From NCBI RefSeq assembly GCF_029360765.1, contig NZ_JARKNA010000001.1:868001-932000 (forward strand): a DNA stretch of 64,000 nt, written 5' to 3'. The position numbers were made by a program, and so were the translations under genes. Position 1 is the stretch's first letter. Each line of letters begins with the position of its first letter. The stretch comes from Terrimonas pollutisoli (lineage in GTDB: Bacteria; Bacteroidota; Bacteroidia; Chitinophagales; Chitinophagaceae). Shown piece by piece: positions 42,277 to 50,814 of the stretch. A model generated the notes under the pieces. That model was not told where the DNA came from. It searched no databases and saw nothing but the letters and a program-made list of their open reading frames with translations.

Positions 42277-44283
42277 ATGAATTTCAGGTTCGTACTTACG
42301 TCCCTCCTTTGTTTAGTTGTATTCAAAAGTTTTTCACAGGAAAAAGCAAAGATCAAATTTGGAAAAATAACTCCCGAAGATTTCAAGCAGACCATTTATG
42401 CTATTGACAGCAGCGCCGATGCAGTTGTTATCGGGGATATCGGTTCTACAGAAATGGTCGGAAATACCAAAGGCGGTTTTTCGCTGGAATTTAAACGATA
42501 CAGGCGGGTCCATATTTTAAATAAAAATGGATACGATATCGCTAATGTTGAAATCGGCATTTATACCAATGGCTCATTGGAAGAGGAGCTGGAAAGCCTG
42601 AAAGCTGTAACCTATAATTTTGAAAACGGAAAGGTGGTAGAAACAAAGTTGGAGAAAGCAGCGGTGTTTAAAGATAAAATCAGTAAAAACCTCGTTGTAA
42701 AAAAGTTTACGTTTCCCAATATTAAAGAAGGGTCAATTATAGAATACGAATATAAGCTGGAGTCGGACTTTACCTTTAACCTGCAGCCATGGGACTTTCA
42801 GGGCCAGTATCCTTGTTTATGGAGTGAATACAATGTGACATTGCCGGAATTTTATTATTACGTGACCTTATCCCAGGGATTTCAACCTTACCATATTCAA
42901 ACAAGAAAAGATCGCACAGGCTCTTTTTCTGTCGTTGATGATAATGGGGCAGCAGCTTCAAACAGATCAAATTTCACGGCAGGTGTTACGGACTTTAGAT
43001 GGGTGATGAAGGATGTGCCAGCGTTAAAAGAAGAAAGTTATACATCTACTATCAACAATCACCTTGCACGAATTCAATTTCAGCTGGCTGAGTTAAGACA
43101 TCCATTCGTGCCAAAAAACATTATGGGAACCTGGCAGCAGGCAAGCTCAGAACTATTGAAGGACGAAGACTTCGGATATACACTGGGCAGGGACAACGGT
43201 TGGCTCAATGACGTAATGAAAGAAGCAATAGGTAATGCGCAAACCGACCTGGCAAAAGCAAAAAATATTTTTGCCTATGTCCGGGATAATATGACTTGTA
43301 CAAACTACAACAGGAAATATCTGGAGAAACCACTCAAAACCGTATTAAAGACGAGGAATGGTAATGAGGCTGAAATAAATCTTTTATTAACAGCTATGTT
43401 ATTAAAGGCCGGGTACACGGCCGACCCTGTGATGCTCAGTACCCGTTCTCATGGTTACACTTATGCGTTATATCCCTTATTGGATAGGTTCAATTATGTC
43501 ATCAGCCGTGTGGAGATAGAGGATAAGTCCTATTATCTTGATGCCAGCCAACCCAGGATGGGATTCGGAAGATTGAGCTATGATGCTTATAATGGCCATG
43601 CCCGTGTGATCAATGAAACGGCAACCCCGGTTGATTTTGTTTCGGATTCTTTACTGGAAGGAAAAATAACATCGGTTTTTATCATCAATGACGACAAAGG
43701 AAATTTTGCCGGCAGTATGCAGCAGGCACCCGGATATTATGAATCATATAGCTTACGCAACAAGATCAAAGAAAAAGGAAAAGAACAATTGTTTGCGGAT
43801 ATTAAAAAAGCATTCAATGCTGAAATTGAAATAACTGATCCTGAAATTGATTCTTTGGATAAGTATGATTATCCGTTAGGAATACGCTATAAGTTTGAGA
43901 TGAAACCTAACGATGAGGATATCATCTACTTCAATCCCATGTTTGGGGAGGGCTGGAAAGAAAACCCGTTTAAATCGGCCAACCGTACTTACCCGGTCGA
44001 AATGCCGTATGCTATTGATGAGACTTATTTATTGCGGTTGGATATACCCAAGGGGTATGTTATTGATGAACTGCCAAAACAAATAATGGTGAAGCTAAAT
44101 GAATATGATGATGGATTGTTTGAATACAGGCTATCAGAATCAAACGGTGCTATATCGCTTCGGTCGAGGATCAAAATTAAGAGAGCTTTTTTCATGCCGG
44201 ATGAATATGAAATGCTGCGTGAATTTTTCAACCTGGTGGTAAAAAAACATAGTGAACAAATTGTTTTCAAAAAGAAAAGCTAG
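42277..44283 (+). CDS. DUF3857/transglutaminase-like exported protein 1
   Basis: A 668-residue exported protein. Signal peptide MNFRFVLTSLLCLVVFKSFS. The DUF3857 N-terminal beta domain follows (AVVIGDIGSTEMVGNTKG, KRYRRVHILNKNGYDIANVE, NIKEGSIIEYEYKLESDFTF, LQPWDFQGQYPCLWSEYNV). A transglutaminase-like core is at about 320-425 (KNIFAYVRDNMTCTNYNRKY, NEAEINLLLTAMLLKAGYTA, DPVMLSTRSHGYTYALYPL). The canonical Cys is not evident: NEAEIN replaces the usual GDC(K/A), so it is probably not an active transglutaminase. The next gene is a paralogue after 2 bases. Function in this family is unknown. Confidence 0.9.
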   Translation: MNFRFVLTSLLCLVVFKSFSQEKAKIKFGKITPEDFKQTIYAIDSSADAVVIGDIGSTEMVGNTKGGFSLEFKRYRRVHILNKNGYDIANVEIGIYTNGSLEEELESLKAVTYNFENGKVVETKLEKAAVFKDKISKNLVVKKFTFPNIKEGSIIEYEYKLESDFTFNLQPWDFQGQYPCLWSEYNVTLPEFYYYVTLSQGFQPYHIQTRKDRTGSFSVVDDNGAAASNRSNFTAGVTDFRWVMKDVPALKEESYTSTINNHLARIQFQLAELRHPFVPKNIMGTWQQASSELLKDEDFGYTLGRDNGWLNDVMKEAIGNAQTDLAKAKNIFAYVRDNMTCTNYNRKYLEKPLKTVLKTRNGNEAEINLLLTAMLLKAGYTADPVMLSTRSHGYTYALYPLLDRFNYVISRVEIEDKSYYLDASQPRMGFGRLSYDAYNGHARVINETATPVDFVSDSLLEGKITSVFIINDDKGNFAGSMQQAPGYYESYSLRNKIKEKGKEQLFADIKKAFNAEIEITDPEIDSLDKYDYPLGIRYKFEMKPNDEDIIYFNPMFGEGWKENPFKSANRTYPVEMPYAIDETYLLRLDIPKGYVIDELPKQIMVKLNEYDDGLFEYRLSESNGAISLRSRIKIKRAFFMPDEYEMLREFFNLVVKKHSEQIVFKKKS

Positions 44284-44285
44284 TC

Positions 44286-46193
44286 ATGAGAAAGTTGCCA
44301 ATTTTATTCATGTTGATGGTCTTGCTGAATAATGTTCTGTACGCAGGGGATGGAGATTATGCTGTGTCGAAAATATCGCCTGCATTAATTAAGAATGCGA
44401 ATGCGGTTCTTCGTTTTGAGGAGGTCCGTCTCGAGGTGATTAGTACCAAACAGACGAAGCTTCGTAATCACTATGTTATTACCATTCTAAATGAAAAGGG
44501 AGACCATTGGGCCGAATTTTCCGAGTATTATGATAAACACCGGGAAGTCTCGTCTGTAGAAGGGATATTGTACGATGCTAATGGCAAGCAACTAAAACGG
44601 ATTAAGAAAAAAGATTTAATGGATCTGAGTGGAGTGTCTGATGGTACGCTGATAGATGATAATCGTGTAAAGCAACACAATTTCTATTATAAGGCATATC
44701 CTTATACAGTAGAGTATGATATAGAGATCGAAAATAAAAGCACCTTATTTTTTCCAATGTGGTCACCACAGGGAGGCGAAGGACTTTCTGTGGAATACAG
44801 TTCAGTTAGTATGATATCGCCGGCAGACTACCATATTCGCTTCAAATCATTCAATTACGCCGGAGCGCCGGTTGCTACACAGGAAAAAAATAATAAAGTG
44901 ATGACATGGTCGGCAAAAAATATGACAGCTATAATCGAAGAACCGTATTCTCCGTTATGGCATGAGATGACAACGGTGGTGTTGTTTGGTCCAACCGATT
45001 TTCAAATGGACGACTACAAAGGGAATATGAAGAATTGGCAAGACTTCGGAAAATTCGTTTATTCTTTGAAGCAGGGCCGGGATCAATTGCCTGATAACAT
45101 TAGGCAAACGGTACATGGTATTGCGGATGGCATTCGCAATACCCGGGAAAAAATTTCAAAGTTGTATGAATACATGCAAAAGAACACCCGTTATATCAGT
45201 ATCCAGTTAGGTATTGGAGGCTGGCAACCGTTCGATGCAAAAGATGTCGCTGCAAAAGCGTATGGCGATTGTAAAGCGCTGACCAATTATATGTACAGCA
45301 TTTTGAAAGAGGTAAATATTCCTTCCTACTACTCCCTGGTCAGAGCGGGAAAATATGCCAACTATATTACGGATGATTTTCCTTCACAGCAGTTTAATCA
45401 TGTCATTCTTTGTGTGCCGATGCAAAAAGATACTATGTGGCTGGAATGTACCAGCCAAACTATGCCTGCCGGGTATTTGGGGGATTTTACTGCAGACAGA
45501 CCAGCCTTGCTTATAGATGAAAACGGAGGTAAACTAGTAAGGACGCCCAAATATGGCATCATAGAAAACATACAAGTAAGAAATATCAAAGCAGTATTAG
45601 AAGATAATGGAACATTGAATATAAAAGCTGATTCAAAATACAGTGGTTTGCAACAGGACGATATTCATGGAATGATCAATGCGCTGTCCAAAGAAAAAGT
45701 AAAAGAGCATCTTCATGAACAACTGGACTTTTCTACTTATGATATTAACCAGTTTGACTATAAAGAGCAAAAAAGCTCTCTTCCTTATATCAATGAAACG
45801 CTGGATATAACCGTCAGCAATTATGCTACGATCACGGGTAAACGACTATTTATACAGCCTAATGTAATGACCAGGTCGGGTCGTAAATTAAGTCCCGATT
45901 CCACCCGTAAATACGATATACAATTAGGGTTTGAATATAAGGACGTCGATTCGGTAGAAATTGAACTGCCAAAAGGTTATACGATTGAATCGATGCCAAA
46001 AGATGTTGCCGTAGTAAGTCAATTCGGGAAATATAATTCTTCGGTAAAATTAAAAGATAATAACCTTTATTATTACAGGACTATTGAACACAATAGTGGC
46101 CGCTATCCGGCTAAGCAATATGGCGACCTTGTCGATTTTTACCTGGCCATTTATAAAGCCGATAGAAACAAAGTGGTATTGGTCAAAAAATGA
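44286..46193 (+). CDS. DUF3857/transglutaminase-like exported protein 2
   Basis: A 635-residue paralogue of the preceding gene. Signal peptide MRKLPILFMLMVLLNNVLYA. DUF3857: EVRLEVISTKQTKLRNHYVI, KRIKKKDLMDLSGVSDGTLI, FYYKAYPYTVEYDIEIENKS, FFPMWSPQGGEGLSVEYSSV. The transglutaminase core has EYMQKNTRYISIQLGIGGWQ, PFDAKDVAAKAYGDCKALTN and FNHVILCVPM. YGDCKALTN keeps the Cys (GDCKxLT), so unlike its neighbour this copy has a plausible catalytic Cys, with His (FNHVIL) and Asp downstream. Two bases separate the genes, so they are one transcript; one active and one degenerate copy suggests a heteromeric complex. Confidence 0.9.
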   Translation: MRKLPILFMLMVLLNNVLYAGDGDYAVSKISPALIKNANAVLRFEEVRLEVISTKQTKLRNHYVITILNEKGDHWAEFSEYYDKHREVSSVEGILYDANGKQLKRIKKKDLMDLSGVSDGTLIDDNRVKQHNFYYKAYPYTVEYDIEIENKSTLFFPMWSPQGGEGLSVEYSSVSMISPADYHIRFKSFNYAGAPVATQEKNNKVMTWSAKNMTAIIEEPYSPLWHEMTTVVLFGPTDFQMDDYKGNMKNWQDFGKFVYSLKQGRDQLPDNIRQTVHGIADGIRNTREKISKLYEYMQKNTRYISIQLGIGGWQPFDAKDVAAKAYGDCKALTNYMYSILKEVNIPSYYSLVRAGKYANYITDDFPSQQFNHVILCVPMQKDTMWLECTSQTMPAGYLGDFTADRPALLIDENGGKLVRTPKYGIIENIQVRNIKAVLEDNGTLNIKADSKYSGLQQDDIHGMINALSKEKVKEHLHEQLDFSTYDINQFDYKEQKSSLPYINETLDITVSNYATITGKRLFIQPNVMTRSGRKLSPDSTRKYDIQLGFEYKDVDSVEIELPKGYTIESMPKDVAVVSQFGKYNSSVKLKDNNLYYYRTIEHNSGRYPAKQYGDLVDFYLAIYKADRNKVVLVKK

Positions 46194-46212
46194 AAATCTC
46201 AAAGCATTTTGA

Positions 46213-46557
46213 TCATTTCTCATCTGCTATATGCAAACGGTGAAACATCCTGTGCATAGCCGGCGCCAGTATGATGCCGATATTCGTTATAAATACAATG
46301 CCGCTGAATAAGGCATAACAAGAAGAGAACCACTTGCCGCCAACGGTTTTTATTTCCACTACCGGTCCCATACCACTTAGTATCATGGAAGCATTGTGTA
46401 ATGAATCCAGCCACGGAATATTCGCTGTAAAATGATAACCCAGTATCCCGATCATGAGGCAGACAAGCAGGATAAGCGTGGCAAGCAGTATATTTTTTAA
46501 TACCCGCTGGTAGAACACCCGCATAGGAGCCAACTTCTGTTTACGATGCTCATACAT
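46213..46557 (-). CDS. Small membrane protein with degenerate two-helix channel layout
   Basis: A 114-residue protein with an N-terminal helix (ILLATLILLVCLMIGILGYH, residues 22-41), a short segment with ASMILSGMGPVVEIKT, and a second helix (SSCYALFSGIVFITNIGIIL, 78-97) with a basic tail. The spacing helix, short pore-like helix, SGMGPV, then GKWFSSCYALFSG and helix resembles 2-TM potassium channels, where the loop would be TVGYGD. The selectivity filter is not conserved, so potassium conduction is doubtful. It could be a channel-fold membrane protein of other use. Convergent with the DUF3857 genes (20 bases apart). Confidence 0.65.
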   Translation of the reverse strand: MYEHRKQKLAPMRVFYQRVLKNILLATLILLVCLMIGILGYHFTANIPWLDSLHNASMILSGMGPVVEIKTVGGKWFSSCYALFSGIVFITNIGIILAPAMHRMFHRLHIADEK

Positions 46558-46566
46558 TCGGGAAAG

Positions 46567-46598
46567 GTTTAAGAGTTTACCAGTTCAATAGTTTAAAG
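46567..46598 (-). repeat. Octanucleotide array
   Basis: Four 8-base units: GTTTAAGA, GTTTACCA, GTTCAATA, GTTTAAAG, exactly 32 bases. The complement of the array at 29320-29351 gives the same word (GTTTANNN). It lies between the start of the channel-like gene (46557) and the end of the serine hydrolase gene (46613), in the leader of the former. Confidence 0.75.
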
Positions 46599-46612
46599 TA
46601 AAGGATGTTTCT

Positions 46613-47665
46613 TTATTTACAAGCAGAGGGGAATTGTTTATCAATAGTCGTTTTGAAGTTGAGATGGAGGCCAGCCCGTTCTTCACCCAATAAATTTTTT
46701 ACAAAAACAAGATAGGCATAGCCCCTGCAAAAATCGATCATCGGCCAGGTGCCAAACAAGCCAGGACTTGCTAAGGCTTCAGCTTTACCATTTTTCTCTT
46801 CGATTGCCCAACTGCCCAAAGCATAGTTGTAACCGGTGGCGGATTTCGGCGCATATTTAATTTGCTCCGGCTTTGTTTGCACCTGCATTAGTTGGTTTAC
46901 CGCGTCTTCACTTAATATTTGTTTACCGGCATATTTCCCTTTATTCATCAGCATCACCAAAAACTTCATATAATCTTCAGGTGTGGAAGTGGCGCCACCT
47001 GAAGGATTGATGGCACTGGCATCCGCCGTGGTAAAACTGGTCCTTCGCATCGTCATCGGATTGAATAACTTTTGCTTTATCAACACGTCAAATTTTTTCT
47101 TACTAATCACTTCCAGCACACGGCCGGCGATATTTAAGCCAATACTCCCATACCAAAAATCAGTGCCGGGGTTAGTACGGATTTCACGGGCTGCAAAGCT
47201 GTTGACCTCATCTTCCAGCGAAGCAAATTTTTTGCGCTGAAACATTTTTTTCAGAAAGCCACCTTCGTCATCTATGCCCGTAAAATGCGACAGACAATGG
47301 CGAATGGTGATATAATTTTTGCCATATCGTTCAAATTCAGGTATCCACTTGCTGATCTTATCATCAAGGGATAGCTTGCCTTCATCAACAAACTGCATCA
47401 CCAATGCCGCTGTCAACCATTTACTGCAACTGGCGACCGGTGCGGTTGTTTTGCTATTAAACTCACCAATCTCCTTTTTATAAATAAGAGTGTCATCCTT
47501 TTTCCACAGCATCACTACGAAGTCTTTTCCCAATATTTTCTGATTCGCTAAAATCTCCTGTTCGAGGTCCGAAAAATTATATTGGGCAAAACCAGTCTGT
47601 AATAGTAGCAGAAAACCCGCTATGAGACTGCTTTTCAGGCAGATTGAACTGAATTTGTATGACAT
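46613..47665 (-). CDS. Serine hydrolase, class C beta-lactamase/DD-peptidase-like
   Basis: A 350-residue exported hydrolase with signal peptide MSYKFSSICLKSSLIAGFLL (cleavage near FAQY). Catalytic SxxK is SCSK in TTAPVASCSKWLTAALVMQF. A Tyr motif lies in GTDFWYGSIGLNIAGRVLEV (YGS in place of YxN). LSLDDKISKWIPEFERYGKN, ITIRHCLSHFTGIDDEGGF and STPEDYMKFLVMLMNKGKYA are standard for the family. The start is the ATG at 47665; the frame extends 113 codons upstream through the palindromic repeats but that part is not protein-like. These enzymes cleave acyl esters or amides, sometimes peptidoglycan peptides; substrate unknown. Confidence 0.9.
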   Translation of the reverse strand: MSYKFSSICLKSSLIAGFLLLLQTGFAQYNFSDLEQEILANQKILGKDFVVMLWKKDDTLIYKKEIGEFNSKTTAPVASCSKWLTAALVMQFVDEGKLSLDDKISKWIPEFERYGKNYITIRHCLSHFTGIDDEGGFLKKMFQRKKFASLEDEVNSFAAREIRTNPGTDFWYGSIGLNIAGRVLEVISKKKFDVLIKQKLFNPMTMRRTSFTTADASAINPSGGATSTPEDYMKFLVMLMNKGKYAGKQILSEDAVNQLMQVQTKPEQIKYAPKSATGYNYALGSWAIEEKNGKAEALASPGLFGTWPMIDFCRGYAYLVFVKNLLGEERAGLHLNFKTTIDKQFPSACK

Positions 47666-47710
47666 TATTACGTAATTTTTGGCTTGGATTATGTTTTGAG
47701 AAAAGATTAA

Positions 47711-47739
47711 GGCCTCACCTAACCTCTCCAAAGGAGAGG
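47711..47739 (-). repeat. Dispersed palindromic repeat, copy 3
   Basis: Starts GGCCTCACCTAACC and contains CCTCTCC (47723-47729) pairing with GGAGAGG (47733-47739) over AAA. Same family as 24561 and 30521. Confidence 0.75.
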
Positions 47740-47860
47740 AACAACGCACCAACCTAGCTTTTCGGAAACGCTGTGTTAAATCGGAGCTTTCGAAAATGCT
47801 GAGTAATGATACAAAGTTGATGTGGTAGTGATGCAGTTTGGATTTGTAATGCAGGACCGT

Positions 47861-47898
47861 CCCTTCTCTTTTGGAGAAGGGATAAGAGGGATGAGGCC
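47861..47898 (+). repeat. Dispersed palindromic repeat, copy 4 (inverted relative to copy 3)
   Basis: CCCTTCTC (47861-47868) pairs with GAGAAGGG (47874-47881); it ends TGAGGCC (47892-47898), the exact reverse complement of the GGCCTCA that begins copy 3. The two copies are therefore an inverted pair 188 bases across. Confidence 0.75.
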
Positions 47899-48016
47899 AA
47901 ATAGCGAACTGGACGCTGAAGTGTGCGACGCAATCCCCATAACTATCGGGACTGATAGTAGCAATACAGCTGGCTAAAAACAAAAGATAATAAACGATAA
48001 ACAAGAAATTAATAAT

Positions 48017-50644
48017 ATGAACTTAGGAAATTTTACCATAAAAGCTGCTGAAGCCTTTCAACAGGCACAGCAATTAGCTTTTAATTCACAGAATCCAAAT
48101 ATAGAGACCGAACATATTTTGAAAGCATTGCTCGATCAGGAAGATTCTCCTGTTGAATACCTTTTGAAAAAGAATAATGTTACACTCAATTTGGTAGACG
48201 CAAAATTGGATGAGTTAATCAATAAACTTCCGAAGACATCAGGCGAACCGGCACAACAAATAAGCCGTGAAGCCAACAGCGTTGTTTTAAGGGCAGGTGC
48301 GTCATTGAAACAATTCAATGATGAATTTATTACCCCGGAGCACCTGGTTTTATCGATTGTTCAGGGAAATGATTCCACAGCCAAATTACTGAAGAACGCA
48401 GGACTTACAGAAAAGGGCCTGATTGCCGCGATCAAAGAATTGCGTAAGGGTGGCACTGTTACTTCACAAACCCAATCGCAGGAATTCAATGCGTTGAATA
48501 AATACTCCAAGAACCTGAACGAAATGGCCCGCGAGGGAAAGCTCGATCCTGTTATTGGCCGTGATGAAGAAATAAGAAGAACACTGCATATACTTTCACG
48601 CCGCACCAAGAATAATCCCTTATTGGTGGGTGAGCCGGGTGTTGGTAAAACGGCTATTGCCGAGGGCATTGCGCATCGTATCGTTAATGGTGATGTGCCT
48701 GAGAACCTGAAGTCAAAGATCATCTATGCATTAGATATGGCCTTACTGATCGCCGGAGCGAAGTATAAGGGTGAGTTTGAAGAGCGGTTGAAAGCGGTAG
48801 TAAAAGAAGTGTCCGGCAGCGATGGCGAGATCATTCTTTTTATCGACGAAATACATACCCTGGTTGGTGCAGGTGGCGGAGAAGGAGCCATGGATGCCGC
48901 TAATATCCTGAAACCGGCGCTGGCAAGAGGTGAATTGAGAGCGGTGGGCGCCACCACATTGAATGAATACCAGAAATTTTTTGAAAAGGACAAGGCTCTT
49001 GAGAGGCGTTTTCAGAAAGTGATGATCGATGAGCCAAGCGTGGAAGATGCAATATCCATTCTTCGTGGTTTAAAAGACCGTTACGAGACACACCACCATG
49101 TCCGGATCAAAGATGAAGCTATTATAGCAGCGGTGGAATTGTCAAGCCGGTATATCACAGATCGGTTTTTACCCGATAAAGCCATAGACCTGATCGATGA
49201 AAGTGCGGCCAAGCTTCGCCTGGAAATGAATTCCATGCCGGAAGAATTGGATAGACTGGAAAGACAAATACGTCAGCTGGAGATTGAAAGAGAAGCGATC
49301 AAAAGAGAGAACGATGAGGCAAAGTTAAAAGAGCTCAATACAAGCATTGCAAATTTGGCGGTAGAGAGAGATACATTCAAAGCTAAATGGAAAGAAGAAA
49401 AAGAGATTGTTGAAAAAGTACAGGATGCCAAGGCGCAGGTCGAAAAATTAAAACTTGAAGCTGAACAGGCGGAACGTAATGGCGACTACGGAAAAGTGGC
49501 CGAGATCCGATATGGTAAAATAAAGGACCAGGAAAAACTGATCAGCGATTATTCGGCTAAACTGGCTGCCATGAGTGAGAACTCAAGGATTATGAAAGAG
49601 GAAGTAGATGCTGAAGATATAGCTGAAAGTATTGCAAAGGCAACAGGCATTCCCGTGACAAAGATGATGCAGAGTGACAAGGAAAAATTATTGAACCTCG
49701 AAGATCATTTGCATGAAAGGGTAGTTGGCCAGGATGAAGCAATTACAGCTGTAGCCGATGCGATCAGGCGCAGCCGGGCCGGCCTGCATGATCCGAAGAA
49801 GCCGATCGGTTCATTCATTTTCCTTGGTACAACCGGTGTGGGTAAAACAGAATTGGCCAAGGCATTGGCAGAATACCTGTTTGATGATGAAAGCATGATG
49901 ACCCGTATCGATATGAGTGAATACCAGGAAAAACATACCGTGTCAAGGCTGGTGGGTGCGCCTCCCGGATATGTAGGTTACGATGAAGGTGGTCAATTGA
50001 CTGAAGCTGTCCGCCGCAAACCGTACAGCGTGGTGTTGCTGGACGAAATTGAAAAAGCTCATCCCGATGTGTGGAATGTATTGCTCCAAGTATTGGATGA
50101 TGGTCGCCTGACAGATAATAAAGGCAGGGTAGTGAATTTTAAAAACACTATCATCATTATGACCAGCAATATTGGTAGTCATATCATCCAGGAAGCATTT
50201 GAGAATATAAAAGAAAATGCGATTGAGGAAGCGGCTGAAAAGGCAAAAGTGGAAGTGATGAATCTTTTAAGACAAACCATCAGGCCCGAGTTTCTAAACA
50301 GGGTAGATGAGATCATTATGTTCCAACCGTTGTTGAAAAAGGAAATACGATCAATCGTCAATATTCAGTTGAATAACCTGAAGAAACTAGTGGCGGAAAG
50401 TGGGATCAGGCTGGAGTTTACCGATTATGCATTGGATTTCCTCGCAGAACAGGGTTTCGATCCACAGTTTGGCGCCAGGCCATTGAAAAGATTGATTCAA
50501 AAGGAAATTGTGAATAAGCTGAGTAAACGAATTTTGGCAGGTGATATTCAAAAAGATCAGCCAGTGCTGATGGATGTGTTTGACAACAACGTGGTTTTCC
50601 GGAATGAAGCGCCACAATTAGAAAAACAAGGCAGAAAAAAATAA
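48017..50644 (+). CDS. clpB: ATP-dependent disaggregase ClpB
   Basis: An 875-residue hexameric AAA+ disaggregase working with DnaK to rescue aggregated proteins. N-domain ([34 protein letters not shown]). AAA1: [20 protein letters not shown] (Walker A), [15 protein letters not shown] (Walker B). A coiled-coil middle domain (residues about 405-525: [20 protein letters not shown]) distinguishes ClpB from ClpA/ClpC. AAA2: [52 protein letters not shown] and [13 protein letters not shown] (sensor 2 region). The length is normal. It is divergent from the serine hydrolase and has its own terminator. Confidence 0.98.
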   Translation: MNLGNFTIKAAEAFQQAQQLAFNSQNPNIETEHILKALLDQEDSPVEYLLKKNNVTLNLVDAKLDELINKLPKTSGEPAQQISREANSVVLRAGASLKQFNDEFITPEHLVLSIVQGNDSTAKLLKNAGLTEKGLIAAIKELRKGGTVTSQTQSQEFNALNKYSKNLNEMAREGKLDPVIGRDEEIRRTLHILSRRTKNNPLLVGEPGVGKTAIAEGIAHRIVNGDVPENLKSKIIYALDMALLIAGAKYKGEFEERLKAVVKEVSGSDGEIILFIDEIHTLVGAGGGEGAMDAANILKPALARGELRAVGATTLNEYQKFFEKDKALERRFQKVMIDEPSVEDAISILRGLKDRYETHHHVRIKDEAIIAAVELSSRYITDRFLPDKAIDLIDESAAKLRLEMNSMPEELDRLERQIRQLEIEREAIKRENDEAKLKELNTSIANLAVERDTFKAKWKEEKEIVEKVQDAKAQVEKLKLEAEQAERNGDYGKVAEIRYGKIKDQEKLISDYSAKLAAMSENSRIMKEEVDAEDIAESIAKATGIPVTKMMQSDKEKLLNLEDHLHERVVGQDEAITAVADAIRRSRAGLHDPKKPIGSFIFLGTTGVGKTELAKALAEYLFDDESMMTRIDMSEYQEKHTVSRLVGAPPGYVGYDEGGQLTEAVRRKPYSVVLLDEIEKAHPDVWNVLLQVLDDGRLTDNKGRVVNFKNTIIIMTSNIGSHIIQEAFENIKENAIEEAAEKAKVEVMNLLRQTIRPEFLNRVDEIIMFQPLLKKEIRSIVNIQLNNLKKLVAESGIRLEFTDYALDFLAEQGFDPQFGARPLKRLIQKEIVNKLSKRILAGDIQKDQPVLMDVFDNNVVFRNEAPQLEKQGRKK

Positions 50645-50646
50645 GG

Positions 50647-50672
50647 AAAAACCCCGGCGAAAGTCGGGGTTT
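50647..50672 (+). terminator. Rho-independent terminator of clpB
   Basis: AAAACCCCGGC (50647-50657) pairs with GTCGGGGTTTT (50662-50672), 11 base pairs including one G-T wobble, around a GAAA tetraloop. The T-run is only four long and continues CATTTC. Confidence 0.85.
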
Positions 50673-50814
50673 TCATTTCTCCGTTATGTGGAATGGTTTG
50701 GTTTTTGTACTTCTTGCTCATATTAAATGTAATGAAACCAATGCGGCATACTTTTTTTATTATTTTTACGTTACACACTTACGATAGATTTAATACCTTA
50801 TCAAAACAAGCATT

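Larger units (their letters stand above)
47666..48016. other. Gene-free stretch between the divergent hydrolase and clpB
   Basis: A 351-base spacer. It contains two palindromic repeats in inverted orientation (47711-47739, 47861-47898) bounded by GGCCTCA and TGAGGCC. The 120 bases between them (47740-47860) hold no recognisable gene. The clpB side ends with an AT-rich leader (GATAATAAACGATAAACAAG) and no clear heat-shock element such as CIRCE. Confidence 0.6.

Noticed and set aside
47666..48004. Long N-terminal extension of the serine hydrolase frame ([10 protein letters not shown]...)
   Set aside because: It passes through two palindromic repeats and precedes an obvious signal peptide at 47665; extension would bury the signal.
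50695..50814. Heat-shock or CIRCE-type element near clpB
   Set aside because: No inverted 9-base CIRCE repeat or other clear element upstream (47900-48016) or downstream of clpB.
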